This document shows, piece after piece, positions 32,750 through 41,361 of a stretch of DNA of 64,000 bases. Origin of the DNA: Lachnospiraceae bacterium (GTDB lineage: Bacteria > Bacillota > Clostridia > Lachnospirales > Lachnospiraceae); assembly GCA_022510725.1 (NCBI GenBank), contig JAFLSW010000001.1, forward strand, positions 186,001-250,000, in the 5' to 3' direction. The position numbers were made by a program, and so were the translations under genes. The notes beneath the pieces are model-generated. The model ran no database searches and was not told the DNA's origin. It was given only the letters and a program-made list of their open reading frames with translations. Every line of letters begins with the position of its first letter. Within the stretch, counting starts at the first letter, position 1.

Positions 32750-34081
32750 ATGAAAGATTATACAAGAGAAGATGTGGTCCGGGTCTGTAAGGAAGAGGAT
32801 GTGGAATTTATCAGATTGCAGTTTACGGATATATTTGGCACTTTAAAAAATATAGCAGTTACCGTAAGCCAGTTGGAAAAAGCATTAAATAACGAATTTG
32901 TCTTTGACGGCACTTCTATAGAAGGATATGACAGGGAATGGGGGGCGGATCTGTTTCTCCATCCTGATTACAACACCTTTGAGGTGTTTCCATGGCGTCC
33001 CCAGCAGGGTAAGGTGGCAAGGCTTCTTTGTGATGTATATACTTTAGACGGAAAACCTTTTGAAGGTGATCCCAGGTATATCTTAAAAAGAGCAGTAAAA
33101 GAAGCGGAAGAGTTAGGGTATACCTTAAATGTAGGGCCGGAATGCGAATTTTTCCTCTTCCATTCCGATGAAAACGGTAATCCTACTACGGTAACCCATG
33201 AGCAGGCAGGATATTTTGATATCGGTCCTTTGGATCTGGGGGAAAATGCCAGAAGAGATATGGTACTGACTTTAGAAGAAATGGGCTTTATCATTGAGTC
33301 TTCTCACCATGAGGCGGCTCCTGCCCAACATGAGATCGACTTTCATTATGCTGACGCCCTGCACACTGCAGACAACATTATGACCTTTAAGCTGGCAGTA
33401 AAGACCATTGCAAAACGACATGGGCTTCATGCCACCTTTATGCCAAAGCCGAAAACAGGATGCGATGGCTCCGGCATGCACCTGAATCTGTCCTTAAAGA
33501 GGGACGGAAAAAATATATTTGCCGATAAAAAAGATGAATTAGGATTAAGCAAGGAAGCCTATTACTTCATTGGCGGGCTGATGAAGCATATTCGTGCCAT
33601 GACCCTTGTATTAAATCCTCTGATCAATTCCTACAGGCGCTTGGTTCCGGGCTATGAAGCCCCGGTCTATACCACTTGGAGTGATAAGAACAGAAGCCAT
33701 CTGATCAGGATCCCTGTTTCAAGAGGAGAGAATACATGGGTGGAGCTGCGAAGCCCGGATCCTGCAGCAAATCCCTATTTTGCCATTGCCCTGGTCTTAA
33801 TGGCCGGCCTTGACGGCATCAAAAATAAGCTCGAGCCGCCTAAAAAGGTGGATAGGGCCATAAAGACACTTTCCGAAAAGGAGAAGAAAGCTTTGGGAGC
33901 AGAGGTTCTGCCGGATAATCTGATCGCTGCCATTGAAGCATTCAAGAAGGATCCTTTGATGAAGGAGACCTTGGGAGAATTTGCATACCAAAAATATATT
34001 GATAATAAATTAAAGGAATGGAACGATTATAAGGCACAGATAACGGAATGGGAGCTGAATAATTATTTGTACAGATACTGA
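32750..34081 (+). CDS. glnA: Glutamine synthetase type I
   Basis: A 443-residue GSI-alpha glutamine synthetase. The N-terminal beta-grasp MKDYTREDVVRVCKEEDVEFIRLQFTDIFGTLKN is followed by FDGTSIEGYDREWGADLFLHPD. The active-site metal and substrate segments are GPECEFFLF, HHEAAPAQHEIDF, KPKTGCDGSGMHLNLSL, NSYRRLVPGYEAP and RIPVSRGENTWVELRSPDPAANPY. There is no adenylylation-loop Tyr region, as usual for Gram-positives. It makes glutamine from glutamate, ammonia and ATP. ATG 32750 fits family alignments and has GGAAGGGAG upstream. An in-frame ATG at 32705 has an even stronger ribosome site within the leader hairpin and would add 15 residues. Confidence 0.96.
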   Translation: MKDYTREDVVRVCKEEDVEFIRLQFTDIFGTLKNIAVTVSQLEKALNNEFVFDGTSIEGYDREWGADLFLHPDYNTFEVFPWRPQQGKVARLLCDVYTLDGKPFEGDPRYILKRAVKEAEELGYTLNVGPECEFFLFHSDENGNPTTVTHEQAGYFDIGPLDLGENARRDMVLTLEEMGFIIESSHHEAAPAQHEIDFHYADALHTADNIMTFKLAVKTIAKRHGLHATFMPKPKTGCDGSGMHLNLSLKRDGKNIFADKKDELGLSKEAYYFIGGLMKHIRAMTLVLNPLINSYRRLVPGYEAPVYTTWSDKNRSHLIRIPVSRGENTWVELRSPDPAANPYFAIALVLMAGLDGIKNKLEPPKKVDRAIKTLSEKEKKALGAEVLPDNLIAAIEAFKKDPLMKETLGEFAYQKYIDNKLKEWNDYKAQITEWELNNYLYRY

Positions 34082-34137
34082 TCCTGCTGTGAAAGTATCG
34101 CCAGTGACGGATACCAAAGCAGACAGGAGGTGAAAGT

Positions 34138-34680
34138 GTGACCGGTATTATTGTAGCGTTTCCCAAGCTGGAGGACGCTAAGAAAATAAAGAATCTGTTG
34201 GTCAAAAGCGGCTATCAGGTGACGGCGGTATGTACCTCCGGAGCCCAGGTTCTCGCTCAGGCTGATGCCCTCCATGACGGCATCGTCCTATGCGGATATA
34301 AGCTGACAGATATGTTATACTCTGAGTTGCACCAAAACCTTCCCCCCGGATTTGAAATGCTTTTAACAGCTTCCAAAGGCATTTTAATGGAATGTGAAGA
34401 CAGGGATGTGGTCTTTCTCGCCATGCCCTTTTCCCTCCATGACCTGATCGATACGGTAGAAATGTTAAGAAGCTCCGTGGAATATAAGCGGAAAAAGCGA
34501 AGGGCAAAGCCGAGACAGCGAGATCCGGAAGAAATAGCGCTTATAAACGAAGCGAAAAAGCTTTTGATGGAGCGCAACAATATGACGGAGGAGGAAGCCC
34601 ACAAATATATCCAGAAAACCAGCATGGATAACGGCACGGGCATGGTGGAAACGGCTCAGATGATCTTGATGCTCATGTAA
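34138..34680 (+). CDS. NitR-like ANTAR antiterminator with degenerate receiver
   Basis: A 180-residue protein with GTG start behind AGGAGGTG. Residues 1-115 have the fold pattern of a receiver but lack its chemistry: the phospho-acceptor Asp is replaced by C52 (IVLCGYKL) and the conserved Lys by M96 (AMPF). Residues 128-180 are an ANTAR RNA-binding domain (EEIALINEAKKLLMERNNMTEEEAHKYIQKTSMDNGTGMVETAQMIL). It lies 56 bp after glnA, the position of nitR in solventogenic clostridia, where it was proposed to be an antiterminator of nitrogen genes. The missing Asp means control by phosphorylation is unlikely, and a ligand or GlnA contact would be needed instead. Confidence 0.88.
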   Translation: MTGIIVAFPKLEDAKKIKNLLVKSGYQVTAVCTSGAQVLAQADALHDGIVLCGYKLTDMLYSELHQNLPPGFEMLLTASKGILMECEDRDVVFLAMPFSLHDLIDTVEMLRSSVEYKRKKRRAKPRQRDPEEIALINEAKKLLMERNNMTEEEAHKYIQKTSMDNGTGMVETAQMILMLM

Positions 34681-34716
34681 TAATATCAGGTGTTATAGAA
34701 AGGGTTGGAGAAAAAA

Positions 34717-35559
34717 ATGAAATTTACAAAAATGCACGGATGCGGCAATGATTATGTGTATGTCAACGGCTTTACGGAAAAGATCAAGGATAAGCCTGCT
34801 TTTGTCAGAGCGGTCAGCGACAGGCATTTTGGCGTAGGCGGAGACGGTGCCATTTTTATCAATCCTTCCAAAGAAGCGGATTTTGAAATGGAGATGTACA
34901 ATGCCGACGGCAGCCGGGCGGAGATGTGCGGAAATGGTATCCGTTGCGTGGCAAAATATGTTTACGATAAAAAACTGACGGACAGCAAACAGATCAGCAT
35001 CATAAGCTGTGGAAAGGTAAAATATGTAGATCTGGAAACAGAAAAAGGAGAAGTGACCTCCGTCCGAGTCAACATGGGCGAGCCTATATTAAAAGCGTCA
35101 GAGGTTCCTGTTTTGTGTGACAGGGAGCAGGCGGTGGATGAACCCATTACGGTGCAGGGCAGGGAATACCGGATGACCTGCGTTTCCATGGGAAACCCCC
35201 ATGCGGTGGTATTTATGGATGGGGTGGAAGAGATGGATATTGCCGCCATCGGTCCCTATTTTGAAAATCACGCTGTTTTTCCCAACAGGACCAATACGGA
35301 ATTTGTCCAGGTAGTGGATGAGAGCCATGTGATCATGCGTGTCTGGGAGCGGGGTACGGGAGAGACCTTAGCCTGCGGAACAGGATGCTGCGCTACGGTA
35401 GTGGCCTGCGTATTAAACGGCTTGACGAAGGAGAAGGTAGCCGTTAAAGTGTTAGGGGGAGAAATCCTTATTGAATGGGACAGGGATGAGAACCTGGTCT
35501 ACATGACAGGACCGGCAAGTACGGTCTTTGAAGGAGAATTTCCCTGGGAAGAAGCTTAG
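34717..35559 (+). CDS. dapF: Diaminopimelate epimerase
   Basis: A 280-residue DapF. The N-terminal FTKMHGCGNDYVYVNGF is the family start. The two active-site cysteines are in EMCGNGIRC and LACGTGCCA. It interconverts LL- and meso-diaminopimelate for lysine and peptidoglycan synthesis. I chose ATG 34717, preceded by GGAG; the in-frame TTG at 34705 overlaps that site. It is followed 58 bp later by dapL, which makes its substrate. Confidence 0.97.
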   Translation: MKFTKMHGCGNDYVYVNGFTEKIKDKPAFVRAVSDRHFGVGGDGAIFINPSKEADFEMEMYNADGSRAEMCGNGIRCVAKYVYDKKLTDSKQISIISCGKVKYVDLETEKGEVTSVRVNMGEPILKASEVPVLCDREQAVDEPITVQGREYRMTCVSMGNPHAVVFMDGVEEMDIAAIGPYFENHAVFPNRTNTEFVQVVDESHVIMRVWERGTGETLACGTGCCATVVACVLNGLTKEKVAVKVLGGEILIEWDRDENLVYMTGPASTVFEGEFPWEEA

Positions 35560-35617
35560 AAATCAGGCCGGAATAGGATGATCCGACCAAAATCAATAGA
35601 TACAAGGAGATAGAAAA

Positions 35618-36832
35618 ATGGCTAAGATCAATGACAATTATTTAAAATTACCGGGAAGTTACCTGTTTTCCACCATTGGAAAGAAGGTAAATACCTATGC
35701 CACAGAGCATCCGGACAAAAAGATCATCCGGTTGGGGATCGGAGATGTGACCCAGCCTTTGGCACCTGCTATCATCGATGCCCTTCATGATGCAGTAGAT
35801 GAAATGGCACATGCCGAGACCTTTAAGGGCTATGCACCGGATCTGGGCTATGAATTTTTAAGGAATGCCATAGCAGAAAACGACTATAAGGCAAGAGGCT
35901 GCGATATTGCAGCGGATGAGATCTTTGTTTCCGACGGAGCAAAATGTGATTCCGGCAATATCCAGGAGATCTTTGCAACAGACAATAAGATCGCAGTCTG
36001 CGATCCGGTCTATCCCGTTTATGTGGATACCAATGTGATGGCAGGCAGGACAGGCACCTACGATCCCAAAACGGAAACCTGGAGCGATGTAATCTATATG
36101 CCCTGCACGGCAGAAAATAATTTTGCGCCGGAACTGCCGAAGGAAGTGCCGGATCTGATCTATTTGTGCTTTCCCAACAATCCTACCGGTTCTACCATTA
36201 ATAAGGCACAGTTGCAGGAATGGGTGGATTATGCCAATAAAAACGGTTCCGTTATCATTTATGATGCGGCATACGAAGCATATATTTCCGAGGATGATGT
36301 GCCTCACAGCATTTATGAGTGCGAGGGAGCAAGGACCTGTGCCATCGAACTTCATTCCTTTTCAAAAAATGCAGGATTTACCGGTGTGCGCCTAGGCTAT
36401 ACGGTCATTCCCAAGGATTTAAAATGCAATGGGACAGCCCTTCACGGACTGTGGGCAAGAAGACACGGCACCAAATATAACGGTGCTCCCTACATTGTCC
36501 AGAAAGCAGGAGAAGCGGTGTATTCTCCCGCAGGAAAAGAGCAGCTTGCGAAACAGGTGGCATATTATATGAACAATGCAAGCTATATCTTAAATGGCTT
36601 GAAGGATGCAGGGTATACCGTATCCGGCGGTGTGAATGCGCCTTACATCTGGTTAAAGGCTCCCAACGGCATGACCAGCTGGGAATTCTTTGATTACCTG
36701 TTAGAAAAAGCAAATGTGGTAGGAACCCCCGGTTCCGGATTCGGACCCAGCGGAGAAACCTATTTCCGTCTGACCGCTTTCGGTTCCTATGAAAATACGG
36801 TGGAAGCCATCGACAGGATCAAAGCATTATAA
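35618..36832 (+). CDS. dapL: LL-diaminopimelate aminotransferase
   Basis: A 404-residue PLP enzyme of the DapL type. The N-terminal INDNYLKLPGSYLFSTIGKKVNTYATEHPDKKIIRLGIGDVTQPL is diagnostic. The NNPTGS loop, the DAAYEAYI Asp/Tyr and the Schiff-base Lys in ELHSFSKNAGFTGVRLGYTVIP are present. It converts tetrahydrodipicolinate directly to LL-diaminopimelate, bypassing acylated intermediates. That route is used in many clostridia and by plants. The pairing with dapF gives two consecutive steps of lysine synthesis. The ribosome site is AAGGAG. Confidence 0.97.
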   Translation: MAKINDNYLKLPGSYLFSTIGKKVNTYATEHPDKKIIRLGIGDVTQPLAPAIIDALHDAVDEMAHAETFKGYAPDLGYEFLRNAIAENDYKARGCDIAADEIFVSDGAKCDSGNIQEIFATDNKIAVCDPVYPVYVDTNVMAGRTGTYDPKTETWSDVIYMPCTAENNFAPELPKEVPDLIYLCFPNNPTGSTINKAQLQEWVDYANKNGSVIIYDAAYEAYISEDDVPHSIYECEGARTCAIELHSFSKNAGFTGVRLGYTVIPKDLKCNGTALHGLWARRHGTKYNGAPYIVQKAGEAVYSPAGKEQLAKQVAYYMNNASYILNGLKDAGYTVSGGVNAPYIWLKAPNGMTSWEFFDYLLEKANVVGTPGSGFGPSGETYFRLTAFGSYENTVEAIDRIKAL

Positions 36833-36846
36833 AGAAAAGTTTATTT

Positions 36847-36897
36847 GGGGCTGTTGTCCGGTAATATTTTTGCCGATACGACAGCCTCTTTTTCTTT
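36847..36897 (+). terminator. Terminator after dapL
   Basis: The outer stem GGGGCTGT (36847-36854) pairs with ACAGCCTC (36881-36888). Partial inner pairing CCGG/CCG extends it, and it is followed by TTTTTCTTT. It closes the dapF-dapL transcript before the sigma factor operon. Confidence 0.75.
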
Positions 36898-36943
36898 GGA
36901 AAATTTTTGCCATTGAAGAAAAAACATGATATTTTAAAAAAGA

Positions 36944-36982
36944 CCATAAAAATCAGATTTCTAATTCGTATGAATAATAGAA
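36944..36982 (+). promoter_or_regulatory. Candidate ECF-sigma promoter, copy 1
   Basis: CCATAAA, 16 bases, CGTAT, then ATAATAGAA, in front of the sigma factor gene. The same arrangement with identical spacing occurs at 38353-38391 before the VWA gene, with 26 of 39 positions identical. The CGTAT box at the -10 position fits ECF sigma recognition, so this may be autoregulation. Confidence 0.55.
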
Positions 36983-36998
36983 GCGAAAGGGGCACACA

Positions 36999-37538
36999 AT
37001 GGAGGAACGGGATTTTGACCGCTGTATGGAAAGAATCCGCCAAGGTGACAAGGAAGGCCTAAAGGAAATTTATCTAGCCTATGGAAGCTATATATTCCAC
37101 TTGATCCTGGGGGTTTTACAAAACAGGGAAAATGCGGAAGATGTGACCAGTGAATTTTTTATTAAGCTTTGGGATCTGGGAGAAAAATACATACCCGGAT
37201 CGGGACATCGGGCCTGGCTTTCCAGGATCGCTAGAAACATGGCTATCGACTTTATCAGGGCAAATAAGAGGGAAGTTTTAAGCGATCCGGAGCAGGAAGA
37301 ATGGGAAAATGCCTTGGAAGGAAAAGACGAGACAGAAGAAGAGGCTCTTTCCAATGTGACCATAGAGGAGGCCCTTTCCCGATTAAAGCCGGGACAGCGG
37401 GAAGTGGTCCATTTGAAGATCGTAGGTGATCTGACCTTTGAGGAAATAGCGGGGCTTTTACAGGTGCCCATGGGGACGGTAACCTGGCGATACCGGGAAG
37501 CCATAAAAATATTAAGGAGGTGCGGCTATGAAGCGTGA
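36999..37538 (+). CDS. ECF RNA polymerase sigma factor
   Basis: A 179-residue ECF-type sigma factor. Region 2 (about 20-90) has LILGVLQNRENAEDVTSEFFIKLWDLGEKY and the -10-recognition part GHRAWLSRIARNMAIDFIRANKRE. Region 4 (about 120-178) has LSRLKPGQREVVHLKIVGDLTFEEIAGLLQVPMGTVTWRYREAIKILRR, the -35-binding helix-turn-helix. There is no region 1 or 3. It overlaps the next gene, a membrane protein of anti-sigma type, by 11 bases, which indicates translational coupling. Confidence 0.93.
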   Translation: MEERDFDRCMERIRQGDKEGLKEIYLAYGSYIFHLILGVLQNRENAEDVTSEFFIKLWDLGEKYIPGSGHRAWLSRIARNMAIDFIRANKREVLSDPEQEEWENALEGKDETEEEALSNVTIEEALSRLKPGQREVVHLKIVGDLTFEEIAGLLQVPMGTVTWRYREAIKILRRCGYEA

Positions 37539-38358
37539 TTTTTCTGAAGAATACAAATCTCATATAGAAGCAGATATGCCGGATCTCTGGGACCGCATTG
37601 AACAGGGCCTAACAGAGAGGGCACCCCTTACAGAAGAGCCTTCTTTACAAGAAACCGTTACAGAGGCTAACAAGCCTTCCAATATAAAACGGATCAGATT
37701 CATGAAAACAGCCACTTTGGCAGCAGCAGGTATTTGCGTCTTGGTGGTGGGGATCCGGGTATTCAATATAATCGGAACGAAAAGTAGTGAGTCTCCTGCT
37801 CCTATGGAAAACGGTTCAGCGGCAGATGCTGCCATGGAAGCGCCTCCGATGTGGGAAGAAGGCGCTTCGGAACCCCCCATGGTGGAAGAGGCTGCAGAAG
37901 CAGAATATGACGAGGCACCCTTGTATGAACCGGCAGAGGCTGCCCCTGCAGCCACAGATGATTCCATAGCAGATAGCGATGCAGGGAAAGAAATGGGAAT
38001 ACAGGCAGCAGGGGCACAGAATTCCATGACCAGTCAGGATATGGCAGATAACGGTGAAACGAGCCGGGGAATGGATATAGAAATAGGATGGGCATTTTTG
38101 GTGGGAATCTCCAAAGTCTCATCAGAAATGGAAGAGGCAGGCTTTGTCTATGCTTATGAGTTTAGGCTGGTGGAAGAGGACACCACCTTTATAGTGTATC
38201 TGACTGATGAGATGTATCGCCAGATCGAAGAAGAAGGTATTGCCATTGAAAGACAGGCGGCCTATGCATTGACCGTAACGCCTATGCCGGGGCAGGAAAA
38301 TGAGCAGGATTCCGTCTTAGAAGAAAGTATTTTGAAAAAAATCAAAAAACTTCCATAA
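37528..38358 (+). CDS. Probable anti-sigma factor, single membrane helix
   Basis: A 276-residue protein overlapping the sigma gene by 11 bases. The N-terminal 50 residues (MKRDFSEEYKSHIEADMPDLWDRIEQGL) are cytoplasmic and would bind the sigma factor. A membrane helix lies at about 66-86 (ATLAAAGICVLVVGIRVFNI). An extracytoplasmic stretch of about 90 residues is rich in Ala, Glu, Pro and Met (MEAPPMWEEGASEPPMVEEAAEAEYDEAP). A C-terminal folded domain has VGISKVSSEMEEAGFVYAYEFRLVEEDTTFIVYLTDEMYRQIEEEG. No HxxxCxxC zinc motif is seen, so it is not a classical ZAS anti-sigma. The assignment rests on gene order, overlap and topology. Confidence 0.72.
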   Translation: MKRDFSEEYKSHIEADMPDLWDRIEQGLTERAPLTEEPSLQETVTEANKPSNIKRIRFMKTATLAAAGICVLVVGIRVFNIIGTKSSESPAPMENGSAADAAMEAPPMWEEGASEPPMVEEAAEAEYDEAPLYEPAEAAPAATDDSIADSDAGKEMGIQAAGAQNSMTSQDMADNGETSRGMDIEIGWAFLVGISKVSSEMEEAGFVYAYEFRLVEEDTTFIVYLTDEMYRQIEEEGIAIERQAAYALTVTPMPGQENEQDSVLEESILKKIKKLP

Positions 38359-38391
38359 ATATCCTTTTCTCCTTCCGTATCTATATTAGAA
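38353..38391 (+). promoter_or_regulatory. Candidate ECF-sigma promoter, copy 2
   Basis: CCATAAA (its TAA is the stop of the upstream gene), 16 bases, CGTAT (38376-38380) and ATATTAGAA, with spacing identical to the element at 36944-36982. It lies 45 bp before the VWA lipoprotein gene. Confidence 0.55.
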
Positions 38392-38435
38392 ACCGATATT
38401 TGGCATGATTGCTACGGGATGGGAGGAGAAACGAA

Positions 38436-40166
38436 ATGAAAAAGAAATTACTTTGTTTAAAAATGAAACGGCATCTTGCAGGGATGTTATCCGCTGCATT
38501 GGTCATGAGTCTATTAGCCGGCTGCGGAAATAATGCTGATGAAGCCCCTTTACCCGGAATCGGGGGAGAGGCAATGGAAACACCCATGGAGGAGCCCATG
38601 GAATCACCTGCCTTTGAAATGGATGGAGCAGATGTGGCAGGAGAAGCATCGGCAGAAACACCGCCGGTTAAAGAGGCTGAGACTACAAACGGTGTGCAGA
38701 TGGCTGCAGATTCGGCTGCTATGGCAGATACAGCAAGGGGAGACTGCTATCCTTATTATGAAGGATCCGGGGAAGAGTACGAAAAACCGGAGGAAAACGG
38801 CTATTATATTGCGGCAGTTCAGCCCTTTTCCACCTTTTCCGCAGATGTGGACACAGCGTCTTATGCCAATGTGCGCCGTATGATCGAGGATGGCTATAGC
38901 CTACATGAGATCAATCCGGATGCCGTTCGTCCCGAGGAATTTATCAATTATTTTTCCTATGATTTAAATTATCCCAAGAGAGGGGATAAATTCGGGGTTA
39001 CCACGGAGATCGCTCCTTGTCCCTGGAACGGGGATCATTATCTCTTAATGGTGGGTATGCGTACCCAGGCCATTGACATGAAAGAGGCCCCTGATAGTAA
39101 TCTGGTCTTTCTCTTAGATGTTTCCGGTTCCATGGCGGATGCCGATAAGCTGCCGCTGTTGCAGGAGTCCTTTAAGGATCTGACCGCAGAGTTGACCGAA
39201 AAGGACACCGTATCCATTGTGACCTATGCAAACGGTGTGGAAGTGGTGTTAAAAGGCGTGAAGGGCAGCGATAAAGATACGATCATCCATGCCATTGACA
39301 GCCTCTATGCAAGCGGTGGCACATACGGAGAAGGCGGCATCCAGAAGGCTTATGAAATAGCGGAGGCCAACTTTATTGAAGGAGGCAACAACCGGATCAT
39401 ACTGGCAACGGACGGAGATCTGAATATCGGCGTTTCCGATCCTGATGAGTTGGAGCGTCTGGTTGAAAAGAAGCGGGAAAGCGGCGTGTACTTATCCGTA
39501 TTGGGATTTGGAACAGGCAATATCAAGGATAATAAAATGGAGCGCCTGGCTGACTGCGGAAACGGCAATTATGCTTATATTGATTCCCGCTTTGAGGCAA
39601 AGAAGGTGCTGGTAGAAGAAATGGGTTCTACCCTGGTCACCGTAGCGGATGATGTGAAGCTGCAGGTGGAATTTAATCCCGGTAAAGTCAATGCATATCG
39701 GCTCATCGGCTATGAAAACAGAATGATGGACACCTATGACTTTATCGATGATACCAAGGATGCGGGTGAGATCGGTGCAGGCCATACGGTGGTAGCCCTT
39801 TATGAGATCATTCCTGTGGGCAGCAGGGATGTGATCACTTCCAAGTATCAGGAGCCGTCGAAAGGTACCACAGTGCGTTATCCTAATGAATATGCCACAG
39901 TGCATATCCGCTATAAGGAACCGGGAGAAAGCAAGTCCCGGGAGAAGTCCTATGTGGTAAAAGACAAGGATTTCACCAAAAATCCCAGCGATGATTTTAT
40001 ATTTGCATCCCTGGCAGCAGAATTTGCCATGATCTTAAGCGACAGTCCCTATAAGGGAACTGCTACTCTGGATGGAATTTTGGAGACCTATGACACGCTG
40101 GATATCAAGGGTGATGAGTATAAAGAGGAGTTTCGGTATTTGGTTAGGTTGATGGCCAAGAGATAA
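38436..40166 (+). CDS. VWA-domain lipoprotein (YfbK-like)
   Basis: A 576-residue lipoprotein. The signal peptide ends in SLLAGC (lipobox), followed by an acidic, Met/Pro/Ala-rich linker to about residue 110. A YfbK-type N-terminal domain then begins PFSTFSADVDTASYANVRRMIEDG. The von Willebrand A domain (about 215-400) has an intact MIDAS, with DVSGSM, a downstream Thr and a TDGDLN Asp. A DUF3520-type C-terminal domain follows (VGSRDVITSKYQE to the end). ATG 38436 has GGGAGGAG upstream. The linker resembles that of the anti-sigma protein in composition, and the promoter element is shared. It may be an effector or sensor of the ECF system at the cell surface. Confidence 0.9.
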   Translation: MKKKLLCLKMKRHLAGMLSAALVMSLLAGCGNNADEAPLPGIGGEAMETPMEEPMESPAFEMDGADVAGEASAETPPVKEAETTNGVQMAADSAAMADTARGDCYPYYEGSGEEYEKPEENGYYIAAVQPFSTFSADVDTASYANVRRMIEDGYSLHEINPDAVRPEEFINYFSYDLNYPKRGDKFGVTTEIAPCPWNGDHYLLMVGMRTQAIDMKEAPDSNLVFLLDVSGSMADADKLPLLQESFKDLTAELTEKDTVSIVTYANGVEVVLKGVKGSDKDTIIHAIDSLYASGGTYGEGGIQKAYEIAEANFIEGGNNRIILATDGDLNIGVSDPDELERLVEKKRESGVYLSVLGFGTGNIKDNKMERLADCGNGNYAYIDSRFEAKKVLVEEMGSTLVTVADDVKLQVEFNPGKVNAYRLIGYENRMMDTYDFIDDTKDAGEIGAGHTVVALYEIIPVGSRDVITSKYQEPSKGTTVRYPNEYATVHIRYKEPGESKSREKSYVVKDKDFTKNPSDDFIFASLAAEFAMILSDSPYKGTATLDGILETYDTLDIKGDEYKEEFRYLVRLMAKR

Positions 40167-40170
40167 AAGC

Positions 40171-40236
40171 ACCGCCTGTTTCAATAAAACTCACTGCGTT
40201 CAAACAGTTATTGAAACGGGCGGTAACTTTCTTTTA
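40171..40236 (+). terminator. Long terminator after the VWA gene
   Basis: A 17-bp stem (one wobble) of ACCGCCTGTTTCAATAA (40171-40187) with TTATTGAAACGGGCGGT (40208-40224), a 20-base loop and a trailing AACTTTCTTTT. The stem is unusually long. Nothing else is recognisable between 40237 and 40420. Confidence 0.75.
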
Positions 40237-40436
40237 TGCTCTGATCGATTTTCACACGAAAGGCTTAAAAAATCCTCGACCAAAAGTGTCTTGCGCCCCC
40301 GGAAGTTTATTTTTAGCTTTTGTTTGATGATAAGGAGAGTAGTTGCTATTTAGAGTAGTATCATTTATGATGTATTGTAAAGAAGAAATGGTTGAAAAAT
40401 TAGCCATCCAAATAGGCATATGGGGGAAAATGGGTT

Positions 40437-40688
40437 ATGATCAGATGTCCATGTTGTGAATGCTTAACTATTGATGATGAAGCATATGATGAAGTAATTA
40501 CAGAAATTTGTCCTGTTTGTTTTTGGCATTATGATGTAACGGGGCATGAACATCCCCATATCGCTATAGGACCGAATCATGTATCCTTATATACAGCCAG
40601 GGAAAATTATAAATTGTTTGGCGCTAAAGAAAAACGCGTTCTTCCCTTTGTGCGTCCCCCTTATGCGCATGAGTTGAAACCGGAATAA
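40437..40688 (+). CDS. CPCC-type cysteine-rich small protein
   Basis: An 83-residue protein of the CPCC family. It opens with MIRCPCCECLTI and has a second pair in EICPVCFWHYD, so two CxxC-type pairs probably form a zinc ribbon. The C-terminal half (HPHIAIGPNHVSLYTARENYKLFGAKEKRVLPFVRPP) is the conserved family tail. Function is unknown; members are often near toxin-immunity or phage-related loci. It is the first of a patch of small accessory genes. GGGGG lies 10 bases before the ATG. Confidence 0.8.
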   Translation: MIRCPCCECLTIDDEAYDEVITEICPVCFWHYDVTGHEHPHIAIGPNHVSLYTARENYKLFGAKEKRVLPFVRPPYAHELKPE

Positions 40689-40809
40689 TTATCTTGGAAA
40701 TGAAAAAGTCTGGCTGGCAGATGCCATACCCAGTCAGTATATGAAAGAATGACCTGCATGGTGTAATTGGTATAAAATAAAAGCGAAACCCATATTATGA
40801 GGAGATTCC

Positions 40810-41361
40810 ATGCAAAAGAATGAAATAAGAGCGGTATATACCCAGGAGTCCATACGAGTATATCAGGCATATTCCCATGAGATTGCAGATGAAGCGTTGA
40901 GACTGGGAACTTTTGGAAATAAATTTAGCATGGATAGGATGACCTGGATCAAGCCTTCCTTTTTGTGGATGATGTATCGTTGCGGCTGGGGTACAAAAGA
41001 TAATCAGGAGCGCATCTTGGCAATTGATATCAAAAGAAGTGCTTTTGACTATATTGTACAGAATGCCGTAATCTCATCCTATAAAGAAGAGCTGGGTATG
41101 TCCCATTCTCAGTGGAAAGAGCAGGTGCATAACTCTGATATCCGATGTCAATGGGACCCGGAAAGAGACATATTTGGGAATCCCTTAGAATATCGTTCTA
41201 TTCAACTTGGCTTAAGGGGACAGGCAGTGCATTCCTATGTAAATGACTGGATCCTAAAAATGGAAGATATAACAGGCTATGTGAAAGAACTATATGAAAA
41301 GCGCAATGCAGGAGTAGATATCACTGACTTGCTGCCTCAGGAAAAAATATATTCCTTGTAA
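40810..41361 (+). CDS. DUF4291 family protein
   Basis: A 183-residue cytosolic protein matching DUF4291: EIRAVYTQESIRVYQAYSHEIADEAL, then FSMDRMTWIKPSFLWMMYRCGWGTKDNQERILAIDIKR, and RCQWDPERDIFGNPLEYRSIQLGLRGQAVHSYVNDWI. The family is widespread and uncharacterised. Conserved Arg, Trp and His residues suggest an enzyme or nucleic-acid contact. GAGGAG lies upstream of the ATG. It sits between the CPCC gene and the type III toxin-antitoxin locus. Confidence 0.88.
   Translation: MQKNEIRAVYTQESIRVYQAYSHEIADEALRLGTFGNKFSMDRMTWIKPSFLWMMYRCGWGTKDNQERILAIDIKRSAFDYIVQNAVISSYKEELGMSHSQWKEQVHNSDIRCQWDPERDIFGNPLEYRSIQLGLRGQAVHSYVNDWILKMEDITGYVKELYEKRNAGVDITDLLPQEKIYSL

Noticed and set aside
40171..40224. 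17-bp inverted repeat considered as a MITE
   Set aside because: No flanking target duplication or second copy in the window; position and T tract fit a terminator of the VWA gene.
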